Shown one piece after another: positions 1 through 4,818 of a stretch of DNA of 8,082 nucleotides. The DNA lies in contig CALVPC010000042.1 in assembly GCA_944350405.1 (NCBI GenBank), forward strand, positions 1 to 8,082. Reading direction: 5' to 3'. Position 1 is the stretch's first letter. The number at the start of each line of letters is the position of its first letter. The position numbers were made by a program, and so were the translations under genes. The notes below the pieces were generated by a model that saw only the letters and a list, made by a program, of their open reading frames with translations, did no database searches and was not told the origin of the DNA. The stretch is from an uncultured Bacilli bacterium (lineage in GTDB: Bacteria; Bacillota_I; Bacilli_A; RF39; UBA660).

Positions 1-102
1 GCTACTGGACCTACTGGACCTACTGGACCTACCGGACCTACTGGAGATACTGGTGCTACTGGACCTACTGGACCTACCGGACCTACTGGACCTACTGGAC
101 CA
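1..102 (+). repeat. 9-bp tandem repeat coding for Gly-Pro-Thr
   Basis: The unit GGACCTACT (variants GGACCTACC, GGAGATACT, GGTGCTACT) repeats across the segment and starts before the window. Such near-identical 9-mers can slip during replication, so the copy number of the collagen-like tail probably varies between strains. Confidence 0.9.
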
Positions 103-105
103 TAA
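1..105 (+). CDS. collagen-like GPT-repeat protein, C-terminal fragment
   Basis: Reading frame 1 is open from the first base and encodes Gly-X-Y triplets, mostly Gly-Pro-Thr with one Gly-Asp-Thr and one Gly-Ala-Thr, ending in Gly-Pro and a TAA at 103-105. The N-terminus lies outside the window. The triplet pattern is that of bacterial collagen-like surface or spore-coat proteins such as the BclA type, whose threonines are often O-glycosylated. No non-collagenous C-terminal domain follows, since the repeat runs right to the stop. The ATG of a glycosyltransferase begins one base after the stop, which suggests co-transcription, translational coupling, and that this protein may be its substrate. 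The repeat assignment is direct reading; the surface role is family knowledge and the glycosylation is inference. Confidence 0.85.
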   Translation, partial: ATGPTGPTGPTGPTGDTGATGPTGPTGPTGPTGP

Positions 106-106
106 T

Positions 107-1180
107 ATGAAAATAGTCGTATATGCCATCAGTAAAAACGAAGAAAAATTTGTAGATAGATGGTATGAATCAATGAAAGAAGCAGATGAAATATATGTAC
201 TTGATACAGGATCTACTGATAAAACTGTAGACAAATTAAAAAAACATAAAATAAATGTAAAAACTGAAATTATAAAACCATGGAGATTTGATGTAGCACG
301 TAATAAATCACTTGAAATGGTCCCAAAAGATACTGATATTTGTGTCTGTACAGACTTAGATGAAGTCTTTAATCCAGGATGGAGAAAGGTATTAGAAGAA
401 AACTGGAAAGACAATCAAAGAGCTAAATATAATTATAACTGGCATTTTGATGAAAATAATAATCCTGTTATATCATACTATCTTAATAAAATACATACGA
501 GAAATGACTATACCTGGATTTATCCAGTACATGAAGTCTTGACATATACCAAAACTACTGAAGAAAAAATAATAACTCTAGATAATATTACATTAAATCA
601 TTATCCAGATAAAACTAAATCAAGAAGTAGTTATCTACCATTATTAAAACTAGCAGTTAAAGAAAATCCAAACAACGATAGAAACATGCACTATTTAGGA
701 AGAGAATATATGTATTATAATCAAAATGATAAAGCAATCAAATTCCTAAAAAAACATTTAAAACTAGAAACTGCTACTTGGAAAGATGAAAGATGTGCTT
801 CTATGAGATTTATTGCTAGATGCTATATAAGAAAACAAAACTATAAAGAAGCATTAAAATGGTTAGATAAAGCAATAAAAGAAGCTCCGTATTTAAGAGA
901 TCCATATGTAGAAAAAGCATTATTAGAATATACTTTAGAAAATTATAATAAAGTAATATATTTATGCAATCAAGCACTTGATATAAAAACAAACGAAAAA
1001 ACTTATATAAATGAAAAAATAAGTTATGATCATACTATATATGATTTACTATCCATGTGTTACTATTATAAAAATGAAAAACAATTAGCATTATATTATA
1101 TTGATAAAGCTATAAAACAAAGTCCAAATATAAAACGACTACAAGATAATAAAAAATATTTCAGTAAAATGAAAGATTAA
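107..1180 (+). CDS. family-2 glycosyltransferase with TPR-like C-terminal half
   Basis: This 357-aa protein starts at ATG 107. The frame is open further upstream, but that stretch is only the collagen repeat read out of frame (a Leu/Asp-rich artefact), so 107 is preferred. Residues 1-110 look like a GT-A nucleotide-sugar domain: a YAISKNEE opening typical of GT2 enzymes, D33-T-G-S-T-D38, and the acidic metal/nucleotide motif D83-L-D85-E86. From about residue 185 to the end there are repeated helical pairs with TPR spacing, for example NQNDKAIKFLKKHLKLE and KEALKWLDKAIKEAP. No signal peptide or membrane segment is seen, so it is cytoplasmic. It transfers a sugar from an activated donor; acceptor and donor are unknown. 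Position immediately after a Thr-rich collagen-like gene suggests protein O-glycosylation, as for SgtA near BclA3 in Clostridioides difficile. There is no strong Shine-Dalgarno site, so coupling to the upstream stop is likely. Confidence 0.85.
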   Translation: MKIVVYAISKNEEKFVDRWYESMKEADEIYVLDTGSTDKTVDKLKKHKINVKTEIIKPWRFDVARNKSLEMVPKDTDICVCTDLDEVFNPGWRKVLEENWKDNQRAKYNYNWHFDENNNPVISYYLNKIHTRNDYTWIYPVHEVLTYTKTTEEKIITLDNITLNHYPDKTKSRSSYLPLLKLAVKENPNNDRNMHYLGREYMYYNQNDKAIKFLKKHLKLETATWKDERCASMRFIARCYIRKQNYKEALKWLDKAIKEAPYLRDPYVEKALLEYTLENYNKVIYLCNQALDIKTNEKTYINEKISYDHTIYDLLSMCYYYKNEKQLALYYIDKAIKQSPNIKRLQDNKKYFSKMKD

Positions 1181-1201
1181 AAGGCAGCAATGCCTTTTTT
1201 T
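1179..1201 (+). terminator. intrinsic terminator after the glycosyltransferase
   Basis: AAAAGGCA and TGCCTTTT form a stem around a GCAA tetraloop and are followed by a run of T. It overlaps the stop codon of the glycosyltransferase and closes the collagen/glycosyltransferase unit. Confidence 0.85.
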
Positions 1202-1239
1202 CATGTTATTTTTTTATTATTTTTTACATAAAATTAACT

Positions 1240-2037
1240 ATGATAAATTTTATAAAAGGTATATTTGTAGGTATTTTTAATATTATACCAGGATTAAGCG
1301 GAAGCGCTCTTTTAATAATTTTAAATCTATACGAAAAATGCATAGAAGCTATAAGTAATATATTTAAAAAACCAAAAGAAAATTTGTTGTTTTTAATACC
1401 TATTGGATTAGGCATAATAATAGGCACTTTTATCTTTAGCAAAATAATCCTATTTTTAATTAATAAATATCCAACTAGTACTTTTATTGTATTTACAGGA
1501 TTTTTAATAGGTACCTTACCTCACCTATTTAAAGAAGCAACAAAACAAGGCTTTAAAGATTCATATCTAATCCCCTTTATAATAGCAATATCATTAGGAA
1601 TTGCCTTACTATTATTCGATACAAAAGATATAACTTATCAAATAGATTATAATCTCATATCACTTAGTAAATATTTTCTTATTGGAGTTATATTATCCAT
1701 ATCAACAATAATTCCTGGTATTTCTTCAACTATATTACTTTCACTATTTAATTTATATGGAATATATATATACAGTTTATCTAGTTTAAATATGTTTGTA
1801 TTAATTCCAACTGCAATAGGACTAATATTAACAACTTTTCTAATTTCTAAAATAATAAATAAACTTCTTAAAAAATACTATGGTTATACCTACTTTTCCA
1901 TAATAGGATTTACAATTTCAACTATTCCTTCATTATTAAATTTTCAAATTAATCTAAATATGAACTTTGTAATAAGCATTATTTTAGGTATTATTGCCTT
2001 TATAATAACTAATAAAACATTTAAGGTGATAAAATGA
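1240..2037 (+). CDS. DUF368 family membrane protein (PopT-type undecaprenyl-phosphate translocase)
   Basis: A 265-aa polytopic protein with about eight hydrophobic segments and two related halves. Each half carries a Pro-Gly-x-Ser motif in a membrane segment: NIIPGLSGS at about residue 15 and TIIPGISST at about 159. GFLIGTLPHLFK near residue 87 is also characteristic of DUF368. Family members have been shown to recycle undecaprenyl phosphate across the cytoplasmic membrane (named PopT), returning the lipid carrier for wall and glycan synthesis; that role is taken from the family and is not visible here. Length is normal for the family. No clear Shine-Dalgarno site precedes the ATG, and no other good start exists. 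The 3' end overlaps the ZIP gene start by the 4 nt ATGA, so the two were probably one operon with coupled translation before the element inserted. Confidence 0.85.
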   Translation: MINFIKGIFVGIFNIIPGLSGSALLIILNLYEKCIEAISNIFKKPKENLLFLIPIGLGIIIGTFIFSKIILFLINKYPTSTFIVFTGFLIGTLPHLFKEATKQGFKDSYLIPFIIAISLGIALLLFDTKDITYQIDYNLISLSKYFLIGVILSISTIIPGISSTILLSLFNLYGIYIYSLSSLNMFVLIPTAIGLILTTFLISKIINKLLKKYYGYTYFSIIGFTISTIPSLLNFQINLNMNFVISIILGIIAFIITNKTFKVIK

Positions 2038-2420
2038 ATACATATATAGCATTTATACTTTCCAGTATCGCTGGCTTTTCCACAATGTTAGGAAGTTTAA
2101 TAATCTTCTTATCCAAAAAAAAGAGTCTTAATTTTTTAATTAGTGGAATAGCATTTGCTGCTGGAGTAATGTTTTTCTTATCAATATTTGATTTAATACC
2201 AGAAAGTATATTATTTTTAAAAAATACTTATAAAATTATACCTAGCATCTTAATATCCCTAATATCATTATCTATAGGAGTATGTATATCTATTATTATA
2301 GATAAATTATTTCCTAATACTTTTGACGAAAAATCCTTATACAAGTTAGGCCTAATAACTATGATTGGTATTATAGTACATAATATACCTGAAGATTGTA
2401 GTTGTTATGTATCACGATAG
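2034..2420 (+). pseudogene. ZIP-family metal transporter, 5' part, interrupted by the integrated element
   Basis: The first 119 codons are a normal ZupT-like ZIP start with hydrophobic segments at about residues 4-26, 34-55, 66-90 and 104-119. The last ends in H116-N-I-P, the beginning of the TM4 metal-binding motif. Codon 120 (Glu) contains the crossover, and from 2393 on the frame reads element DNA, adding D-C-S-C-Y-V-S-R before a TAG. The fragment lacks the rest of TM4 through TM8 and the second HNIPEG motif, so it cannot form the metal site. It starts with a good AAGGTG Shine-Dalgarno site at 2022-2027 and overlaps DUF368 by 4 nt. Joining 2390 to 6433 restores 247 codons, a usual length for this family. 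ZIP proteins import Zn, Fe or Mn; the specificity here cannot be told. Confidence 0.9.
2367..2416 (+). other. attL, left junction
   Basis: The left half is host ZIP sequence ending ATAATATACCT. GA at 2391-2392 is the proposed crossover dinucleotide, and 2393-2416 is the right arm of attP, ending in ATCACG at 2411-2416. The boundaries are set as 24 bp on each side of GA, matching the dyad seen when attP is rebuilt. Confidence 0.8.
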
Positions 2421-2443
2421 AAATATAATATTGGTTTAAAATA

Positions 2444-2487
2444 AAAAACTACCAATCATAATTTATATTATTATTTTGGTAGTTTTT
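2444..2487. terminator. bidirectional terminator at the end of the cargo operon
   Basis: AAAAACTACCAA (2444-2455) and TTGGTAGTTTTT (2476-2487) form a perfect 12-bp stem with a 20-nt AT-rich loop. Both strands give a U-rich 3' side. It ends the leftward GNAT operon 10 bp after its stop codon, and also blocks read-through from the ZIP/DUF368 promoter into the element. Confidence 0.85.
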
Positions 2488-2497
2488 CTATTAATTA

Positions 2498-3085
2498 TTA
2501 TCTTCTAATAGTAATTTTTTCAATTATATCATTATCTTGAAGTTCAGTTTTTGCCTTATCCCTTATTTTTCTTAATATTTCAATAAGTTCTTCTCTATAA
2601 TTTCGATTAGTTAGTTGTCCGTTAAAACAAAATTCTCTTATACCATCATTATATATTCCATCAACTATTTCTGTTAATTCCCAATTATATTTTGTAACCA
2701 TTTTTTCAAACATAGGTAATTTGTCTTCTGTGAAGGTTACTAATGGTTTTGTTGTTTCTAGAAATTTCATTGACTCTTCAAACAATAAACTTCCAAGTCC
2801 TTGCTTTCTATATTCATCTGAAACAAATAACGTACATATTTTCTTTTCTTCATCATCTTTTTTCAAACAACTTAGTGCAATAATTTTACCATCTTCATTT
2901 TTTACAAAGATAATATTTCTATTTGGTGTTAAGCATCCTTTGATTTGCTTGTCATAAAACCATTCTTTATAACCTGGATATGTACCATTTAAGTGGATAG
3001 TAAGTTCATATATTTCATCAGCAAGTTTCATAAAACTTTCTTGATTTGTTTCTGAAATATAATTTTTAATATTATCTATTTTCAT
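2498..3085 (-). CDS. GNAT-family N-acetyltransferase (element cargo)
   Basis: A 195-aa soluble protein with the GNAT acetyl-CoA loop R93-K-Q-G96-L-G98 (motif A, R-x-x-G-x-G) after the strand KKICTLFVSDEY, preceded by a beta strand NIIFVKNEDGKIIALSCL (55-72). A C-terminal helical extension (about 160-195) is rich in Lys, Glu and Arg. It should transfer acetyl from acetyl-CoA to an unidentified acceptor. It is third in the leftward operon, 14 bp after the second ASCH gene, with a weak AGTAGG Shine-Dalgarno site and ATG at 3085. A terminator follows. Some GNATs act as toxins on aminoacyl-tRNA (AtaT/TacT type), but those pair with ribbon-helix-helix antitoxins, absent here; association with ASCH proteins suggests RNA or a nucleoside as target. 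The family is confident, the substrate unknown. Confidence 0.85.
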   Translation of the reverse strand: MKIDNIKNYISETNQESFMKLADEIYELTIHLNGTYPGYKEWFYDKQIKGCLTPNRNIIFVKNEDGKIIALSCLKKDDEEKKICTLFVSDEYRKQGLGSLLFEESMKFLETTKPLVTFTEDKLPMFEKMVTKYNWELTEIVDGIYNDGIREFCFNGQLTNRNYREELIEILRKIRDKAKTELQDNDIIEKITIRR

Positions 3086-3099
3086 TGTAAATACCTACT

Positions 3100-3444
3100 T
3101 TAAATCAATTCTATTTCTATTGCTAGTACGCCATATTTATCTTGTTGTTCTGTTGTATATATTTCGTTTAATGTATGTAGAAGTTCATCTTTTGTTATAC
3201 TTTTATCTGCTATAAGTTCAATATCAAAATCATTTACTAAATCTTTAAAATTATTATATTTATATATTTTTTTTACTTTTGTATTTAGATATTCGATGTC
3301 ATCACTTAATTTTTCAAAAATAATTAAATCATTTATTTCTAAATCTTTTCTTTTTTCATCGTTTAACCTTAATTCTAATCTTTTTGTACCATTTTTTATA
3401 TAATTAAAATATTGTGGTAATAGTTTCATATTATATGTTTTCAT
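3100..3444 (-). CDS. ASCH-domain protein, compact type (element cargo)
   Basis: A 114-aa protein that is a single ASCH (PUA-like) domain. The diagnostic N-terminal block is present: MKLLPQYFNYIKNGTK with G19-T-K21, then E24-L-R26-L and DEKRKDLEINDLIIF, followed by a VKKIYKYNNFKDLV strand-helix and a YGVLAIEIE terminal strand. ASCH proteins bind RNA or nucleosides; the E. coli member YqfB hydrolyses N4-acetylcytidine and uses a lysine at the equivalent of K21, a comparison made from memory. Its threonine in that motif is Glu24 here, so activity cannot be assumed. The start overlaps the upstream ASCH stop by ATGA, with an AAGGGAGGAAG Shine-Dalgarno site inside the upstream gene, so translation is coupled. 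A second ATG at codon 6 is possible, but the Shine-Dalgarno spacing favours the first. Confidence 0.82.
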   Translation of the reverse strand: MKTYNMKLLPQYFNYIKNGTKRLELRLNDEKRKDLEINDLIIFEKLSDDIEYLNTKVKKIYKYNNFKDLVNDFDIELIADKSITKDELLHTLNEIYTTEQQDKYGVLAIEIELI

Positions 3445-3869
3445 AAGCTTCTTCCTCCCTTAAGTTCTTCATAGATATATTCATTTTCTTTTATGTAACG
3501 ATAAAATTGTGGCACTACAAAATTTTTTTCTATATTTTTTATTTCACTTAAATAAATTGGAGTTTTAAATTTAATTGCACTTGCTATTTTAAGAGCATAA
3601 CATTTATCACAACCATTAAAATAATCTATTATATCACTATTATTTTTATTATTAGTCGCTTCTAATATATAATCGATATCTCCTTCAAGAATTTTTTCTA
3701 CAATTATATATCCTACAATGGCTTTTTCTTCTTCAGAAGAATAAACAAATATTTTTTTATTACAATTTTTTTCTCCAATACTTTTTCTTCTATACTCATA
3801 TAATTTTGTTCCATTAAATATTTGATTTGCATATTTTGTTTTTATTGAAATTAGCATCAATTGTTCCAT
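3441..3869 (-). CDS. ASCH/PUA-like domain protein, second type (element cargo)
   Basis: A 142-aa first gene of the leftward operon. The N-terminus ISIKTKYANQIFNGTK with G20-T-K22, then Y24-E-Y-R27-R28, matches a PUA-like ASCH subgroup with the pattern IKxKYAxxIxxGxKxYExRR. The next strands IFVYSS and KAIVGYIIVEKIL, then DYFNGCDKCYALKI and PQFYRYI near the C-terminus, also fit that subgroup. It is a distant paralogue of the next gene, sharing the Y-x3-I-x-NGTK-x2-E-x-R signature. A role in nucleic-acid or modified-nucleoside recognition follows from the family; the actual ligand is unknown. GAGGTG at 3880-3875 is a good Shine-Dalgarno site for ATG 3869. There is no transmembrane segment. Confidence 0.75.
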   Translation of the reverse strand: MEQLMLISIKTKYANQIFNGTKLYEYRRKSIGEKNCNKKIFVYSSEEEKAIVGYIIVEKILEGDIDYILEATNNKNNSDIIDYFNGCDKCYALKIASAIKFKTPIYLSEIKNIEKNFVVPQFYRYIKENEYIYEELKGGRSL

Positions 3870-3886
3870 TACAACACCTCATAAAT

Positions 3887-3952
3887 ATTATACCATTAAA
3901 ACGACATTTTTTTGTTGACTTTTAATAACTAAAAATTAAATATATTAGTCAA
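3887..3952 (-). promoter_or_regulatory. candidate promoter region of the cargo operon
   Basis: On the minus strand a perfect TATAAT (3892-3887) lies just upstream of the ASCH Shine-Dalgarno site. A start from it would leave almost no leader and no good -35 box is placed for it, so it may not be the real one. TTGACT (3952-3947) lies further upstream and is mirrored by TTGACT on the plus strand at 3915-3920, giving an inverted pair that could be an operator. Confidence 0.35.
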
Positions 3953-3992
3953 TAGACAAATATCTATCAAAGTATCTCATCAAACAAACACG

Positions 3993-4157
3993 CTAAAAAT
4001 AAGGCCTAGATGAATTTTTATACAACATTTTTGGCATAGTTATTACGACATTTGTTACATATTGACTATTGATATTCTTGTGATACAATATAGTAGAATA
4101 TGAAATAATTGTATCTATAAGTGCTAATCTTGCATCGTGATTAGTACTTTTTTTCAT
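3993..4157 (-). CDS. possible 54-aa protein of unknown function
   Basis: This ORF starts at ATG 4157 with an AGGGG Shine-Dalgarno-like site at 4171-4167 and ends with TAG at 3995-3993. It begins MKKSTNHDARLALIDTIISY and has a mildly hydrophobic middle but no convincing membrane helix. I do not recognise a family. It points the same way as the cargo operon and could be its first gene or a leader peptide. Against it, an open stretch of this length is expected about once by chance in such AT-rich DNA, and a strong plus-strand promoter and terminator lie across it. If both are real, the small RNA is antisense to its ribosome entry and first 20 codons. Confidence 0.3.
   Translation of the reverse strand: MKKSTNHDARLALIDTIISYSTILYHKNINSQYVTNVVITMPKMLYKNSSRPYF
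4062..4089 (+). promoter_or_regulatory. promoter for a short RNA
   Basis: TTGACT at 4062-4067 is followed after 16 bp by TACAAT at 4084-4089, itself preceded by TG one base upstream (TGA-TACAAT, an extended -10). Start of transcription would be near 4096, only about 25 nt before a terminator stem. Confidence 0.6.
4096..4154 (+). ncRNA. candidate ~60-nt regulatory RNA with its own terminator
   Basis: Between the promoter above and a strong intrinsic terminator there is room only for a short untranslated RNA. The 5' end GAATATGAAA (4096-4105) is also the exact inverse of TTTCATATTC just past the T-run (4152-4161). A read-through transcript would therefore fold into one long hairpin, while the terminated RNA leaves this 5' end single-stranded. 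It is antisense to the start of the possible leftward ORF, like plasmid copy-control or type I antitoxin RNAs. No family is recognised; the evidence is promoter-terminator architecture only. Confidence 0.45.
4120..4154 (+). terminator. intrinsic terminator of the short RNA
   Basis: AGTGCTAATC (4120-4129) pairs with GATTAGTACT (4139-4148) through 10 pairs including one G-U, around a 9-nt loop, followed directly by seven T (4148-4154). Confidence 0.75.
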
Positions 4158-4181
4158 ATTCAAAAGCCCCTAAAATTTATA

Positions 4182-4195
4182 ATTTTGTGTCTTAA
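4182..4195 (+). repeat. 14-bp direct repeat, copy 1
   Basis: ATTTTGTGTCTTAA occurs here and again at 4485-4498. Similarity continues weakly for about 25 bp: both copies reach CGAC, then ATAAA, about 19 bp past the repeat. The two copies bracket the iteron and hairpin cluster. Confidence 0.7.
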
Positions 4196-4274
4196 CTTAG
4201 GTCATAAGTACGACCATAAAATCATCAAAAAAGTGTTAAAATTGTGTCGAAAATCACGAAAAAACACAAAAAAA

Positions 4275-4352
4275 TTTGTATAACGTTTGTATAACACCCC
4301 TTATAATATAAGGGTTCTAAAGTAAACGATTGTATAACAATATTTGTATGTG
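4275..4352 (+). repeat. TTTGTATAAC iteron-like repeats
   Basis: TTTGTATAAC occurs at 4275-4284 and 4286-4295, exactly 11 bp apart (one helical turn). ATTGTATAAC follows at 4329-4338 and a weaker TTTGTATGTG at 4343-4352. Helically phased copies suggest cooperative binding of a protein, such as a replication initiator, relaxosome accessory factor or repressor. No such protein gene is recognised in the element. Confidence 0.55.
4298..4314. other. perfect inverted repeat CCCTTATA-A-TATAAGGG
   Basis: Eight-base arms around a single A. A related hairpin, ACCCTTATGAAATAAGGT, lies at 4375-4392, so the motif is present twice about 77 bp apart. It contains TATAAT (4302-4307), but no well-spaced -35 box is evident. 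Confidence 0.65.
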
Positions 4353-4446
4353 TAAACACTTGTGTTTTTACTAGACCCTTATGAAATAAGGTAAAACTAG
4401 CCAGTGGCTAGTTCTATGTAAACAGATTTATCCTGCTTACTTTAGA
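4316..4446. other. multi-hairpin domain closed by a 10-bp long-range stem
   Basis: TCTAAAGTAA (4316-4325) is the exact reverse complement of TTACTTTAGA (4437-4446). Inside the enclosed loop three hairpins follow each other: GTAAACAC/GTGTTTTTAC (4352-4371, with a bulge), ACCCTTAT/ATAAGGT (4375-4392) and AACTAGCCA-G-TGGCTAGTT (4395-4413, perfect 9-bp arms). TGTAAACA is repeated at 4351-4358 and 4417-4424. This multibranch layout is like a structured RNA or a folded single-strand origin. The alternative hairpin TACTTTA/TAAAGTA (4438-4456) competes with the closing stem, so two conformations are possible. Confidence 0.55.
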
Positions 4447-4467
4447 TTTTAAAGTATAGTGTTTTTT

Positions 4468-4486
4468 ATGGCTAAACTTCGGCCAT
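4468..4486 (+). other. hairpin ATGGCTAAACTTCGGCCAT
   Basis: A stem of six pairs (one G-T) with a 7-nt loop, preceded by six T and followed by TTTT. It could end a transcript crossing the structured domain, but the T-run is too short to call it a terminator with confidence. Confidence 0.35.
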
Positions 4487-4498
4487 TTTGTGTCTTAA
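4485..4498 (+). repeat. 14-bp direct repeat, copy 2
   Basis: Perfect copy of the 14-mer at 4182-4195, 303 bp downstream, overlapping the 3' end of the ATGGC hairpin. Confidence 0.7.
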
Positions 4499-4544
4499 TT
4501 ATGACTGAAACTGCGACATAAATTTTATTATTTTATAACTTTTA

Positions 4545-4564
4545 TAGCTACAATATTAGCTAAT
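4545..4564. promoter_or_regulatory. possible operator upstream of the small ORF and recombinase
   Basis: TAGCTA occurs at 4545-4550 and 4557-4562, and the second copy is the centre of a perfect palindrome ATTAGCTAAT (4555-4564). Its position about 75 bp before the small ORF suits control of the recombinase unit, but no matching regulator is known. Confidence 0.3.
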
Positions 4565-4638
4565 TTTTTATAAATAAATAGTCATGCTTTCACATAGATT
4601 TAACTAGATAGTAAAAAAAAGATAAAGGGGGTATTTTT

Positions 4639-4764
4639 ATAAAACAAGAATTGAAATTTAATTTATTTTATGACAACGACAATGAAGAATTAGAAAATTT
4701 ATTAATAGAAGCCATCATAAATTATTTAAAAAATAAAAAAGAAATGGGCTGTAATTTTGGTTAA
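4639..4764 (+). CDS. small acidic protein upstream of the recombinase, probably non-ATG start
   Basis: An open frame of 41 codons ends at TAA 4764, 54 bp before the recombinase. AAAGGGGG (4624-4631) is a strong Shine-Dalgarno site, and the codon at the right distance is ATA 4639; ATT 4633 and TTG 4651 are the alternatives. No in-frame ATG exists except near the end. The product is acidic in the middle (FYDNDNEELENLL), followed by a predicted helix AIINYLKNKK and the tail EMGCNFG. Family not recognised. Short ORFs just before serine recombinases are common in Firmicutes elements and some regulate them; a role as regulator or directionality factor is only a guess. Confidence 0.45.
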   Translation: MKQELKFNLFYDNDNEELENLLIEAIINYLKNKKEMGCNFG

Positions 4765-4818
4765 AGCGCGTTATTATAAATATAGACCAATATTATATTT
4801 CTTTTCAAAGGAGGTAAA

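Larger units (their letters stand above)
3870..4638. other. 769-bp gene-poor structured region between cargo and recombinase
   Basis: No recognisable protein gene lies here, only one possible 54-codon leftward ORF. The stretch contains a promoter-terminator unit (4062-4154), TTTGTATAAC repeats (4275-4352), a cluster of hairpins enclosed by a 10-bp long-range pairing (4316-4446), another hairpin (4468-4486), a 14-bp direct repeat at 4182 and 4485, and an ATTAGCTAAT palindrome (4555-4564). That density in a 4-kb element suggests a functional locus: an origin of transfer or replication, a structured RNA, or both. Confidence 0.7.

Noticed and set aside
53..106. Earlier in-frame ATG at 53 for the glycosyltransferase, adding a Leu/Asp-rich leader
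   Set aside because: The added residues are the collagen repeat read in another frame; the family begins at MKIVVYAISKNEE, codon 107.
1224..1442. Leftward open frame opposite the DUF368 start
   Set aside because: Shadow of a clearly conserved plus-strand membrane gene, with no domain pattern of its own.
2721..2957. Rightward open frame opposite the GNAT gene
   Set aside because: Ser/Phe-rich antisense shadow lying wholly in the acetyltransferase coding region.
2498..3085. Classical GNAT/RHH toxin-antitoxin pair
   Set aside because: No ribbon-helix-helix protein is encoded next to it; the neighbours are ASCH proteins.
4275..4352. CRISPR array
   Set aside because: Repeats are only 10 bp, with spacings of 1 to 45 bp, and no cas gene is near.
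4176..4540. Retron, group I or group II intron
   Set aside because: No reverse transcriptase or homing endonuclease, and no conserved intron core recognised by eye.
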